Source: Diphasiastrum complanatum
Lineage: Eukaryota; Streptophyta; Lycopodiopsida; Lycopodiales; Lycopodiaceae
Assembly (NCBI GenBank): GCA_029204225.1
Contig: CM055097.1
Location: 73,939,279-74,003,278, forward strand
Direction of reading: 5' to 3'
DNA length: 64,000 nt
This document shows positions 11,058 through 22,790 of this stretch, piece by piece. The position numbers were made by a program, and so were the translations under genes. A model generated the notes under the pieces. That model was not told the DNA's origin. It saw only the letters and a list, made by a program, of their open reading frames with translations, and searched no databases. The number at the start of each line of letters is the position of its first letter. The stretch's first letter is position 1.

Positions 11058-11742
11058 AGTCGCAAGTTGATGCACCTATCAATCTCGCAACTATTATACC
11101 TGATAGGAGGACCAAGGCCAAAAAACAAGAAGCCCATGTCTATGTTCAAACTTGTGCCCAACAAGTGAAGGAACCCCCAGCTGTAGAAAGAGTTTTGAAT
11201 GCGGAGCGCGATCAACTCCACACTATAAGCCATTATACTAAATCCACTAGACCTGGAGAGTACCCAAACCCATAGAAGAAGAAGAATCGTTACATCAGAG
11301 TAAGAGAGTGGATCCAAGAAAAGCATGCGAAGGCTCCTATTGGTGATCTCAATCAGCCAATAGAATCTATGGATTCAGCTAAACATTCTGACCAAGCTAC
11401 ACCCAATTCACCCATGAACTTTGACGAATTTATCCCTCATGAATTCAATGAAGAACCCTTCACTTCCTTAGAACCATAAGGGAGTGGAACTGAGGCCTTA
11501 ACCGCCCTACTATCCAGTCAAGTCACCATACCTTAGGTGATGTATTGAAGGATTCCAGACCTCTATGCCAAGCCTTAACCACATCACTAGGAGCAAAGGA
11601 TGTAAAAGATTCGACTAGTTTGATCATATTTGCTACATTTTTTATATTTGACAAATTGAGACCAACTTTCATATTAGACTTAGAGTTTGACTTTTCAAAG
11701 TTCATTAGTCTAAATTTCATTTGAATAGACACTTTTTGAAAG
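11058..11742. other. No recognisable gene
   Basis: Continuation of the gag-like relic at first (scattered frames), then AT-rich sequence. A 96-codon minus-strand frame at 11,523-11,813 has no recognised motif and overlaps the putative LTR, so it is not called. Confidence 0.4.
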
Positions 11743-12247
11743 TGTGGGAAAGTTAGAAGTCGAGTTTGAGTAGATTCAAATTTAAATGTTGGATACATTA
11801 AATCTATACCCAAAAAAAATAGGGTTTACATTTTGGAGGAAAGCCAAGTGGCCAAATAGGGTTTGGACCTGCTATAAAAGGATGTAACTCAGGGAGAGAC
11901 ATATCTTCTCTCTTCTATATCTCATTTCATGCCTATACATGGTTCTCTTTGGTTCTACTATCCATTGGTGCACTATACTTGTGATTGCTTGCAATTCTAT
12001 GTGTAGAATGATCTATATTTGTTATTTTGGGATACCACATGTGAAATACGATAGTTTGCTGGTTTTGTATGGACAAAAATAGTACTTTATTATATGATTC
12101 ATGTTTGATCAAGTTCTATTAGAGTTTGCACTCTATTTTGTGTGTAGATGCTGATTTTTCTACATTGGCAAGATTGGTGGAGTATATTGTTTTGTAGCCA
12201 AAGATCTTTAGATGATTTGGATCCGAATTGATCCCAAATCTTTCACA
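11743..12247 (+). repeat. Putative 5' LTR of copia C
   Basis: The right end is secure: ...ATCTTTCACA is followed immediately by TGGTATCAGAGA. The left end is proposed at TGTGGGAAAG, which roughly mirrors the terminus. A TATA-like CTATAAAAGG at about 11,870 with a downstream pyrimidine-rich initiator region fits an LTR promoter. Confidence 0.5.
11870..11880 (+). promoter_or_regulatory. TATA-like box in copia C LTR
   Basis: The word CTATAAAAGG sits about 370 bp before the PBS, in the position expected for the U3 promoter of the LTR. Followed by TCTTCTCTCTTC about 40 bp downstream, a plausible start region. Confidence 0.45.
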
Positions 12248-12259
12248 TGGTATCAGAGA
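12248..12259 (+). promoter_or_regulatory. Primer binding site of copia C
   Basis: TGGTATCAGAGA, one base different from the common PBS, directly abuts the LTR end. Confidence 0.75.
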
Positions 12260-12531
12260 TTGTGTTTTAGGTTATGATGGAGGAAATCATATCCATCAAT
12301 GATTTGGTGAAGATATCAAGGCTAGAGCATGCTAGGGAGGATTCTACACCGAAATCGAGTTTCTTGCATTTGTAGATTGGATCTTTTGTAGATCAAAATC
12401 CTAAATAGGTTTATAAACTTATAAGTTCTGATTTTTGAATTCACATACTGGCTTTGGCCGATTTTTGGATCATTAGATTAGCCTAAGTGGTGGCTAATAC
12501 AGGCTGAAAGAGAAGATCGGGTCATTGCTAC

Positions 12532-13433
12532 ATGGCAACATCAAGTGGAGTCATGTTGGAAGCCAATGATAGGCTTACCTCAAGTAACTATTCATTGTGG
12601 AAAGTGAGGATGGAATTACTTCTTGAGATGGATGATGTCTTGGATACTATTGTAGGATTAGAGGAGATACCAGCAATACAACAAGATCAAATGAGGTATG
12701 ATAAGAGGGCCAAAAGGGCTCTACACATGATCAAGATGAATGCTACCAATGAGCTTCTCAAAGAGGTTGGTAAGAGTGCTTCATGTAAGGATGCTTGGGA
12801 TTCATTGAAGAAGCTTTATGAATCCAAGTCTACTTCTAGAGTTTTGACTCTAAGAAGATAATTCTTTTTTTTTTTTGCAAAATAATGAAGAAAGTCCAAG
12901 TACTTTTATTTTGAGGATGAAAGCATTGAATGATGAGTTGGCTTGTATTGATGAGAGCATTAGGGAAGGAGATCTTATTCAAGTTATTCTTAATGGATTG
13001 TTGGATGCTCATTCTAACATTGTTCAAAGTTTAGCTATTCAAAAGACTTTGCCAAGTTTGATAGATCTTCAAGAGATCTTGATCAATGAAGAAATATAAT
13101 TCAACCAAGAAGTAAATCTACATCAACACTTCAAGAGGCAAATTCAAGGGCAAAAACAAAATTAAGTGGTCTAAAGGGCAAGATCAAGTGAATGCTTCTT
13201 CAAGTGACAAAAAAATGGATAGATCAAAGCTCAAGTTCTTCTATTGTGGCATCAAAGGACACTTTGCAAGTGAGTGCTACAATAAGAAGAGAGATCAAGG
13301 AGACAAGCAAGGTAATCTTACTCTTGATGAGGATGGTTTGGATGTTCAAGATGCAAATAATGATGCTTTTGTGATGTCTTCATTACAATTTACTACATCT
13401 ATTTCATTAGATAAGTTCTCTCTAATGAAATGA
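12532..13433 (+). pseudogene. Copia C gag, with stop and frameshift
   Basis: Closely related in sequence to the gag of the intact element at 38,143: MATSSGVMLEANDRL start, SSNYSLWKVRMELLLEM, then KMNATNELLKEVG. CAA appears mutated to TAA at about 12,857 and a run of T (12,865-12,877) shifts the frame. Gag resumes (12,875-13,099) and the zinc knuckle CGIKGHFASEC (about 13,239) is preserved. The element stops just before where protease should begin: at about 13,385 sequence switches to a minus-strand copia. Protease, integrase and RT of this element are missing here. Confidence 0.85.
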
Positions 13434-16352
13434 TATTTAATTTCTATATGCTTTGTGCGTGCATGAAATATAGGATTTTTAGCTAGTTGTATAGCGCTCT
13501 GGCTGTCACATCTGATCACAGTAGGCTTGTTTTGCAAAATTCCAATGTCTTCTAACATTCTTCTTAGACAAACTACTTTCTACGTAGCTTAACATAATGC
13601 TTTGTATTCTACTTCTGTAGTAACAGTGTGTTGTTTCTTACTTGACCAAGAGAATACACCATTACCAACATAAAATACATACCCTATGGTAGATCTCTTG
13701 TCATCAATATAACCTGCCCAATATAAATCAACAAAGCCCTATAAAACTGGTAAATTATGCTACCTCTCATACAACAATCCATGGGTTAACGTGCCTTTTA
13801 CATAACGAAGAATTCTCTTCGCTGCTTTCTAGTGAATCTCTCTAGGAGTAGCCATGAATTGACTCACAACACTTACAACATAACTTATTTCATAGTTGTG
13901 AGATAAATCAGTGAACCAACTAATTGATGAAACAGAGTAGCATCAACTAGTGCACTCTCATCCTGGTTAGATAGTTTCTTACCAACCTCCATAGGTGTAG
14001 ATACTAGCTTGCTATCGCACATTTTGAAATGCTTCAGAATCTCATTCACGTACTTTGTTTGTGTTAGTGTGATGCTACTACAACCTTCCCATACTTCCAC
14101 TCCCAAACAATAGTGCATTAAGCCAAGATCAGTCATATCTGATAAAATTCCAGCAAGCTCACGTGTGTGGGGAATGATCCTCCAGTGTGAATAATTTTGT
14201 TAAGCTTTGTGTTTAGCACATAAATTGATTCTAGATTGAATGCCAAGATCTGGTACAAGATTTTATGGCTAAATCACAATCCAGCATGCTAAGAATCAAA
14301 GAATGATTGCCTTGAATTCTCTTCCAAGTGCAATTTTGGTTTCTTCAACTAAATTGATACAACTTCCTGTTAGGATAATATCATCAACATAAATGAGAAG
14401 AATGACAATATCACTATCATAAAACTTGACATACAAGGAAGGATCATAGTTACTAAGATTGAATCCTAGTGAGATAAGGAAAGTATTAAGTCGAGAATAC
14501 CAAGATCTTGGTGCCTGCTTTAGTCCATAGAGACTTTTAAAGAGCAAGCAAACTTTGGTCTTGTCTTGGGTGAACCCAAGGGGTTGATCCATATAAATTT
14601 CCTCTTTTAGATATCCATTTAAAAATGCATTTGAGACATCTAGCTGAGAAACTTGCCATTCGAGAAAACAAGCAATAGAAATGATGATTCTAATTGATAC
14701 CATCTTTGCAACTGGAGCAAAAGTCTCCTCATAATCAAGTCCATAAACTTGAGCAAAACCCTTTGCACAAAGTCTTGTCTTGTACCTGTTGATTGTGCCA
14801 TCTTGATTATATTTGACTCAAAAAACCCATTTGCAACCAATATTGTGCTTGTTGGATGGAAGATCCACAAGCACCCATGTCTTGTTGGCAATCAATGCAT
14901 CATATTCCTCCTTCATGCTAGAAACCATTCTTTCTAGTTGAGTGCATCATATACATCTTTTGGCTCTTCATGTGAAACAAAATATGCATAATTAGTGGAG
15001 TTGAGTTCCACTTGCTTTCGTTTATCTCCATATGTAAGCCTCTTAGGCTCAGAACTTTCTCTTTGTGATCTCCTTGGTGAAAAGATTCGAGGTGACTCCT
15101 CAATTCTCGGCCCCATCTCTCCATGATAATCTTCAAGGGTGATGATAGGAGAATCCTTTTGAGAATCTTTGATCTCGGCCTCATCAAAAATGTATTTTTG
15201 ATTCTCATGAAAAATAACATCTCTACTCTCAATTGTAATTGAGCTAGAGGGAACATAAACTTTGTGTCTTCTTGTTGGATGAGTATCCAACCATGATCCC
15301 TTTGACTGAATTTGGATCATCTCTTTTTCTTGTTTCCAAGGGTACATGAACAAAGCAAGCACATCCAAAAACTCTAAAGTGATCAACTTAGGTTTCTTCT
15401 TAAACAAGACTTCATATGGTGATCTTCCTACAAGTGCATTGTGAGGTAATCTATTGCACAAATAATTTGCACAATTAATTGCTTCTCCTTGGCAATATTC
15501 AATAGACAAAGAAGCTTCAACTCAAATTGCTTCAGCACATTCACATAGGGATCGATTTTTTCTTTTGGCAACTCCATTTTGAGATGGAGAATAAGCACAA
15601 GAAAACTCTCTCTTAATCCCTTCAACCTCACAATAATCATAGAACTTGTTGGAGATGTATTCACCTCCTCCATCACATCTCAAAGCTTTAAATTTGAAAG
15701 AAAACTGTTTCTCAACATAAGCTTTGAAAACTGGAATTTTTCAGACACCATAGCTTTTGAAGAAAGAAGGTACAACCAAGTATATCTTGTAAAATCATCA
15801 ATGAAGGTAACAAAACAAGTTGCACCACCAATACTTTTTGAGGAAGAAAAATGAACATCCGAGTGAATTAATTCCAAAGGATGAGCAGTCTTAATAGAAG
15901 ACTTTTGATATGGCTTTCTATGTGATTTTGCAATAACACAAGCCTCACATGGCTTGATATCTTTGGAAAGTGATCTTGGTACTAGGCCAATAGCCTTATC
16001 ATTCTTGATCATAGAAAGCATAGATTTATAGTTAGGATGCCCCAACCTTCTATGCCATAACTCCTCCTTAGTCATAAGAGCAATTTCACAAAAGTTTGCA
16101 TTCTCATAAGAATTTAACTTGAAGATGCCACCATATCTAGATCCATTAGCTAGGATCTCATCACTTTTCCTAATAAAGCAAGTATTGGAATTGAATTTCA
16201 AGCTATGCTTGAGGCTCCTCCTCAATACCAAGTACTATGTCCATAACATCCTGGAGTATAAGAATAGACTCCATCCTAACCTTCCATATTAAATAATTGG
16301 AGGTACTTAGTCTTTCACTTAGTTCTAAGAGATATCCTCCTACAGGTGCCAT
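13385..16352 (-). pseudogene. Copia D, minus strand, internally deleted and chimeric
   Basis: Minus-strand order: gag N-terminus starting MAPVGGYLLELSERL at 16,352; an abrupt jump after VLGIEEEPQA (~16,205) into the post-protease segment, removing most of gag and all of the protease; GAG-pre-integrase LWHRRLGHPNYKSML; integrase (~15,900-15,000, several frames); RT with QLDVSNAFLNGYLKEEIYM and YVDDIILTG (14,703-14,296); then, after a break near 14,290, an RT end (DLGLMHYCLGVEVWEG, 14,136-13,885) and RNase H (DLYWAGYIDDKRST, IRCDSQSAIQLAKN) of a visibly different copia lineage. The gag-INT-RT part resembles copia B; the tail does not. No LTR or PBS flanks it on either side. Confidence 0.82.
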
Positions 16353-16389
16353 ATTGTGAAGACTTCTTGTTATTGGACAATTATATGTT

Positions 16390-18525
16390 TGAGCTTGTTC
16401 CAAACAGTCTTGGTCCACAGTGATCTATGTGGACCTATGCAGACTAGATCTCTTAGTGGCTACTATTACTTTATCACCTTCATTGATGATTATAGCAGAT
16501 GCATTTGGATTTATTTCATAAGCAAGAAATCAGATGCTTTTGCTAAGTTCAAGGAATTCAAGGCATTAGTTGGAAAGCAAACAGGATGTTGCATCAAAAC
16601 TTTGAGATCTGATGGAGGTGGTGAGTATTTTTTGACAGAATTTATTGATTTTTGCAAAGATCAAAAGAGGCACACTACAACACCTTATTCACCACAGCAA
16701 AATGGAGTTGCAGAACGAAAGAACAGATCTATTGTTGAGATGGCCAGGGCGATGCTCAAAAGCAAGGGTCTGCCAAACACCTTTTGGGCAGAAGCTTGTA
16801 GCATAGCTACACACATCTTGAATCGGTGTCCTACAAAATTCGTGAAAGGTAAGACACCTCATGAAGCTGTTACTGGAAAGAAACCTAATATTTCTCATTT
16901 GAGAATATTTGGTTGTGATGCTTATGCTCATATTCCTAATGAGAAACAAAGGAAATTGGATGTAAAAGCTATCAAGTGTATTTTCCTTGGATATGATGAG
17001 AAGGCCAAGGCATACAGGATGTATGACACAAATGCACAGAAGCTTGTAATTTCTAGGGATGCTACGTTTGACAAGATGGGCCAAGGTAAACAATCTGAAG
17101 TAATCACTGAACCTTTTGATGAGGGAGTGAAAGTATAGGTCAAGAAGGAAGTGGATTTTGATATAGAAAATCCATTGGACAAAGGCAAGCCTGATGCTGA
17201 AATTCCCAAGAGAGTACCTAAATGGTACTTATTAGTCACAGATGGTGCAAAGAAGGGAGATACTCCCGAATCTAGTGAGCAGGGAGAGCTTAGAAGATCA
17301 AGTAGAAAATGAAAACCTCCTGCAAGATTAGAGATGAATCTAGCCCTAATGGGATCCATCTTAACGGCTCAAGAACCTAAAACTTTCAACGAAACAAAGG
17401 AACACAAGGAGTGGCATGCAGCTATGGAAACAGAAATGGAGGCTATATCAAAGAACAAAACGTGGGACTTGGTTGAGCTACCTGATGGTAAGACACCTAT
17501 TATATGTAAGTGGATCTACAAGATGAAGTATGGAGCGGATGGGCAACTCAACAAGTACAAGGCACGATTAGTTGCAAGAGGTTTTGAGCAGCAGGAAGGT
17601 ACAGACTTTGAGGAGACCTTCGTACTTGTAGCCAAAATGGTAACTATTTGGTCTATCATTGCAATTTCTACTTTCTATGGTTGGAAAATCCATCAAATGG
17701 GAGTCAAATCTGCTTTTCTTAATGAAATATTGGATGAAGAGGTATATTTAGAGCAACCTCAAGGGTTTGGTGAGCCAGGAAGAGATCATTTGGTTTGTTA
17801 ACTCAACAAAGCCATATATGGATTGAAGCAAGCACCACAGGCATGGTACTCTTGCATTGATGAGCATTTCAAGCGAAGGGAAATGGTAAAGAGTGATGCT
17901 GATCCTAATCTTTACATTCTAAGTCAATTTATGCAAGATCCTAGTCAAGCACACTGGAAATCTACTAAACGTATTCTCAGATACATTTGAGAGACATTGA
18001 ATTTTGGTTTGAAATATGATCAGCTTGAAGCGCCAATGTTGGTAGGTTATACAGATGTCTATTGGGCAGGTAATATTGATGACAGAAGATCTACCAGTGG
18101 TCATACATTCAATTATGGTACAACTGCAATTTCATGGAGCAACAAAAAGCAACCTACAGTAGCTTTATCATCGACGGAAGCTGAATATCGAGCACTCAGC
18201 AATGCTACACAAGAAGCGGTATGGTTACGAAGATTGCTTGTGGATTTAGGTCAGCCACAGGTGTATGCAACTATTATATCTTGCGACAATCAAAGCTGCA
18301 TTCACCTTGCCAAAAATCCAGTTTTACATGCTCGAACCAAGCACATCAAAATACACTATCATTTTATTCGAGAGAAAAAAAATTTATGGAGCCATTGATC
18401 TTGTTTTTTGTAAATCTGAAGATCAAATGACAGATATTTTTACTAAGTCATTAGGTAGATATAAATTTGAGAGGTTTTGTACTCTATTAGGAATAGCAAA
18501 ATGTAATTTTATCATTGAGGGAGAG
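16390..18525 (+). pseudogene. Copia E integrase to RNase H, RT core deleted
   Basis: Starts inside the integrase (HSDLCGPMQTRS) with the D in LRSDGGGEYF and E in NGVAERKN visible. One reading frame (the frame of 16,356) continues through RT to RNase H and is broken only by stops at 17,136, ~17,310, 17,799 and 17,988. RT begins CKWIYKMKYGADGQLNKYKA and YGLKQAPQAWYS, but after DADPNLYI it jumps directly to LSQFMQDPSQAHW, so the YVDD catalytic segment is lost by an in-frame deletion. RNase H has YTDVYWAGNIDDRRST and LSSTEAEYRAL. A frameshift at an A run (~18,376) precedes the terminal DIFTKSLG segment. Purine tract GAGGGAGAG ends the internal region. Confidence 0.85.
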
Positions 18526-18872
18526 TGTTAAAAATCAATAATAAACTTCATTGTTACTGTTTACGATGTACATTAATGTTGAGAGCTATTACCAACTGTA
18601 ATTAGTCATAGGCTAGTCTATTAGTCTATTCGTAGGTTTTTTCTCTCTATCAAGGTTCAGGGTTTATATGTACATTTTATATTTAGTATGAAGTTAGTGT
18701 GATAGAGTGATATTGTGTGTTCTTCTTCCGCCTCCCTACTTGGTGATTGCTTATGGTGAATGCTTGATGTTGCATTTCTGATTCTTGACATCTTTTCATA
18801 GCTTTCGTTCTGCGTCCCATTTGCGATTTGCGGTCCTGAAGGTGTGTTTACGATTCGCGATTGATTCGTGAA
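18526..18872 (+). repeat. Putative start of copia E 3' LTR
   Basis: TGTTAAAAATC follows the polypurine tract at 18,518-18,525, the expected LTR start. The far end is not recognisable, since no second copy is present in the window; the boundary given is only where other sequence begins to be identified. Confidence 0.45.
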
Positions 18873-18906
18873 TCATTCGTGCTTCGATTCAAAGACACGT
18901 TGACTA

Positions 18907-19440
18907 TCACGAATTGTTCTCGTTCGACCTTCGTGTTTTGTTCGTGCTGCAATAAAGTTGCAGGAGTTCACAATTTTTGACAAGATCATGGATTTGGGTA
19001 TCATCAATGCTTTGTACGACCATCTGTTTTTCTTTGTCTGCACTTGAAGCTTTGGCATCTTTGAGTGGGCATTTGAAGAAAAGGTGTCCCTTTTCCCCAC
19101 ACTTGGAGCATCTTCCTTCTTTGCAATATACCTGTTCAATCCTGGTAGCATAGTATATGACTTGTTCTAAAGTATCACCTTGTACTAGTAGATCTAATCC
19201 ATATTGTATATTTGTATGCGAACTGCAATAAAAAAATTTCCTTTGTTCTTTCTTGGAAATGGAATGCAAGGTTTGAACTTTTAAAAGAACTCCCAAAATC
19301 TCCTAACATATTCAACTACTTTCTCATTCTGCTTTTGTCTAAAAATATCCCAAGAAGCTAGAGTATCTTTCTTGTATTCCTTAGGCAAAAAGTGGGATTT
19401 AATCTATTTTTTAAAGGATGTGCCAAGTAGAGGCAACTTT
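18907..19440 (-). pseudogene. Ty3/gypsy gag fragment with zinc knuckle
   Basis: Minus-strand reading gives a retrotransposon gag region: NEKVVEYVRRFWEFF (~19,310), GLDLLVQGDTLEQVIYYATR, then a perfect CCHC zinc knuckle CSKCGEKGHLFFKC (C-x2-C-x4-H-x4-C). Upstream parts have stops. The pattern (YVRRFWEL, TLEEV..A.RIE, single CCHC) is that of gypsy gag rather than copia gag. Both ends are truncated; no protease follows. Confidence 0.65.
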
Positions 19441-19640
19441 GTGATTTGATTTCATGGATGCCGACCAAAGTTATGCATACTTATCTAATCTAGCCATGTA
19501 AAATATTGTACATTTTGTCTATATTTTTTGTTTGACACTTGTATGGCCAAAGTGCCACATGGCAATCTACACCTAATGTAGGTTAGCTCGATTCAGGAGG
19601 AGTGGTTTTGTTCATTTGGTAGTGATTCCTACTTTGTAGG
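19441..19640 (+). repeat. LTR-like remnant, related to sequence at 35.0 kb
   Basis: About 90 bp (19,555-19,640) including CCTAATGTAGGTTAG and ATTCCTACTTTGTAGGA matches 35,015-35,105 with substitutions. It is joined directly to copia F gag without a PBS or leader, so a deletion must have removed the leader and the gag start. Confidence 0.5.
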
Positions 19641-20480
19641 ATTTATGCAATTTGGAAGGTTAGGATGAAGTCACTCATGGTGCTCCAAGACCTTTATGAG
19701 TTTCTGATTGATGATGAGAATGAACCTTTAGGTGCACAAGATTTAGCTAAATACAAGAGGAGATCTAGGCTTGCACTTCATTGTGTGAAGATGAATGTAA
19801 GCAATGATTTTTTGAGAGAAGTATCAGCTTGTACTAGTGCTAAAGAGGCTTGGGAGTCTTTAAAGTCAATTTATGAATCTAGTAACACTTCAAGAGTTCT
19901 TATGCTTAGAAATCAGATTTTGCAAAGCATGAGAAGAAGTGAGGAGAGTGCATAGGATTATGTGCTAAGAAGTGAGGAGAGTGCACAGGATTATGTGCTA
20001 AGAATCAAATCTCTAAATGGGGAGTTGGCTTTCATTGGAGAGAAGATTCAGGATGGAGAGCTTGTACAAATTGTCCTCAATGGTCTACGAAGTAACTTTA
20101 CAAGTTTGGTCCAAAGCTTTGCAATCCAAGACACTTTGACCACTATAGAAATGCTTCATAGTGTATTAGTGGCTGAAGAGTGTAGGATGATGCACACCAA
20201 TGCAAGAATGAACTCAATGTCTTTGAGGATGGTGATGAGAAAGCCAATTTAAAAAACAAAGGCAAGAAGAAGACCAATGAAAAAAAGAAGCACTTCAAGG
20301 AGACCAAGGAAGAGGATGAAACTCAAAGGGTAAGATCAAGGACAAGTCCAAGTTCAAATGTTTTTTTTGTGGAAAGAAAGAACATTTTGCATCAGAATGT
20401 CTCAAGAAGAAGAAGGCACAAGAGAGCAAACAAAGCAACATTGCACATCAGGAGGAGGAGGAGGATGAAGAAGAATCATC
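19641..20480 (+). pseudogene. Copia F gag with 33-bp duplication
   Basis: Begins in mid-gag at IWKVRMKSLMVLQDL. The frame is normal through KMNVSNDFLREVS and LMLRNQILQSM. A perfect 33-bp unit is present twice in tandem (19,935-19,967 and 19,968-20,000), differing at one base: TAG in copy one versus CAG in copy two, so the first copy contains a stop. The zinc knuckle CFFCGKKEHFASEC (about 20,358-20,400) follows after further frame changes and a K/E-rich linker. Confidence 0.82.
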
Positions 20481-20481
20481 C

Positions 20482-21504
20482 TTGATGGTTTCCAACAAAC
20501 CTCCATCATCCAAGAGCAACACCAATGATTCTCGGTGGATTGAGAATGGGGCTAGCTCCCACATGACATATCAAAAGGACATTTTCTCCACTTTACTTTC
20601 TTACAATGATGTACGTAGATCTATCTATACTGCACGTAGTCAAGAATGTAAGATAAGTGAAATAGGAACCTTTCCATTGTATGTTGGATCATCCAAAAGG
20701 ATGAACCTTGAGAATGTTTTTTATGTTCCTAAGTTAACCAATAATCTGATTAGTGTTGGCCAATTAATGGATAATGGCCTTGATGTTCAATTTAAGCATG
20801 GAGTTTGTTCCATCCTTAGAAATGATGAATGTATAGCCAAAGGCTTTAAGCAAGGTAGATTGTTTAAGCTTGATGCTAATATTGCAATGGAGAGAGTTAA
20901 TTTGGCAAAGGTGGAGATATCAAAGGTGGAACTATGGCACAAAAGGTTGGGCCACCCCAACTTCAAAGCCATGGAAACTATTTGTGCAAAGGAACTTGCA
21001 CTCGGCCTCCCCAAACATTTGTCAAAGTGTGGGAAGATATGTGAAGCATGTAGCCTCTCAAAGGCTCACAAACTACCCTTCTCAAGATCTACATCTAGAT
21101 CAAGCACTCCTCTTGAACTCATCCATTCGGATGTTCATAGCTTTTCACATGAGTCTAATGGTGGTGCCAAGTATTATGTAATCGTCATTGATGACTATTC
21201 TAGATATTGTTGGATGTACCTCTTGTCTAGCAAATCTATGGTGTATGATTCTTTTGTAAAGTTCAAAACTTTGATAGAAAATCAACTTAGTACCAAGATC
21301 AAGGTATTAAGAAGTGATAATGGAGGTGAATATATCTCCAATAAGTTGATTGACTTTTGTAATTCTAATGGCATAAAGAGAGAGTTGTCATGTCCATACA
21401 CTCCTCAACAAAATGGAGTGAGTGAGAGGAGAAATAGATCTCTTTGTGAGTGTGCTAAGGCCTTAAGGCTAGATTCTTCTCTATCCAAACCATTGAGGCA
21501 ATAA
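20482..21504 (+). pseudogene. Copia F protease-integrase, protease site mutated
   Basis: Open frame of about 340 codons. The protease motif reads WIENGASSHM, where relatives in this window have W-I-D-S-G-A: the catalytic Asp is Glu and the next residue Asn. GAG-pre-integrase (LWHKRLGHPNFKAM), the C-x2-C segment (CEACSLSKAHK), and integrase residues D (LRSDNGGEYIS) and E (NGVSERRN) are present. The frame ends at SLSKPLRQ because several bases are missing where relatives have a PKSFWGEA-like motif. Confidence 0.82.
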
Positions 21505-22790
21505 CTTGTGCTAATTATTTGTGCAATAGATTCCCTAACCAAGCCATTGGAGGAATCACACCATTTGAAGCTCTATTTGGAAAGAAGCCCAATCTCAAGG
21601 ATCTCAAAGTTTTTGGATCCACTTGCTATGTACACCAGTCCTTGGATACAAGGAAGAAGGATGATGCAACCTCCATCAAAGGCATCTTTGTGGGGTATGG
21701 TGAGAATAGCAAAGGTTATAGAGTCTTCAATCCCATCACTAGCAAGGTGATAGTGAGTAGGGATGTTATTTTTTATGAAGGACATGCTTGTGATTTGGAT
21801 GATAATGCTACTAGTAATCTTGATGCCAAGGATCATGCTAGGATGGAGGAGGAGCTTCCAAGTGAAGAAGAACTTGAGGATCCACCTCAAGATGCAAGAA
21901 CTCCAAGAATTCCAAGAAGATCCACAAGGACAAGGGTCGAGCCATTGAGGCTCACCTATGATGGTCAAGGTGATTAAAGGGAAGGCTCATCTTTCACATC
22001 TTACACCTTTCTTATTTCAATGTTAGATGAGCCAACATGCTATGAAAATACTTGTAGATCTAAGAGTTGGATGGATGCTATGAAAGTAGAGTATGATGCT
22101 CTCATTGATAATCATACTTAGGATCTTGTGAATCTCCCTCAAGGGAAGAAACCACTTGATTGCAAGTGGGTGTTTAGATTGATGGATCGATAAGTAAGCA
22201 TAAAGCTAGGCTTGTAGCAAAAGGGTTTTTACAAACCAAATTATGATGAAACTTTTGCTCCTGTGGCTAAGCTTGTTACTATCAAGTTGATCATTAGTCT
22301 TGCTATAACCTTCAATTGGGAGATATTCCAACTTGATTTCACAAATGCTTTCCTAAATGGTTACTTGGAGGAAGAGATCTACATGAGGTAACCCGAGGGC
22401 TTCATCAAGGCAAAGCATGAAGGAACGGTGTGTTTCTTGAAGAAGAGCCTTTATGGGCTCAAGCAAGCACCTAGAGCATGGTACTCTAGGCTAAACTCTT
22501 TTCTCATTTCCATCAATTTTTTAATGAGTGCATATGATCCATCATTGTACATAAGCTTTCATGATGGCAAGATCATTATTCTTGTTTTGTATGTAGATGA
22601 CATTATCTTGAGTGGTAATGATCTAGATGGAATTAGAGATGTAAAAATTGCTTTGGCAAAAGAGTTTAAAATGGTAGATCTCGGCCTATTTAGATTCATT
22701 CTAGGAATAGAAGTTACAAGAGGATGTGATTTTAGCTTTATTTGTCAATCTAAGTATGCTACATATATCCTAGATAGATTTGGAATGAAT
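21505..22790 (+). pseudogene. Copia F integrase C-terminus and RT, truncated
   Basis: Integrase C-terminal part (21,519-21,977) with LKDLKVFGSTCYVH and GIFVGYGENSKGYRVF. The RT start (22,000-22,430) is broken by stops and frameshifts, for example TAA in the MEQPEG-like motif at ~22,388. RT resumes with [20 protein letters not shown] and the catalytic YVDDIILSG (22,428-22,790). At about 22,790, in the segment after ILDRFGMN, coding sequence ends abruptly in a palindrome array; RNase H and the 3' LTR are missing. Confidence 0.82.
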
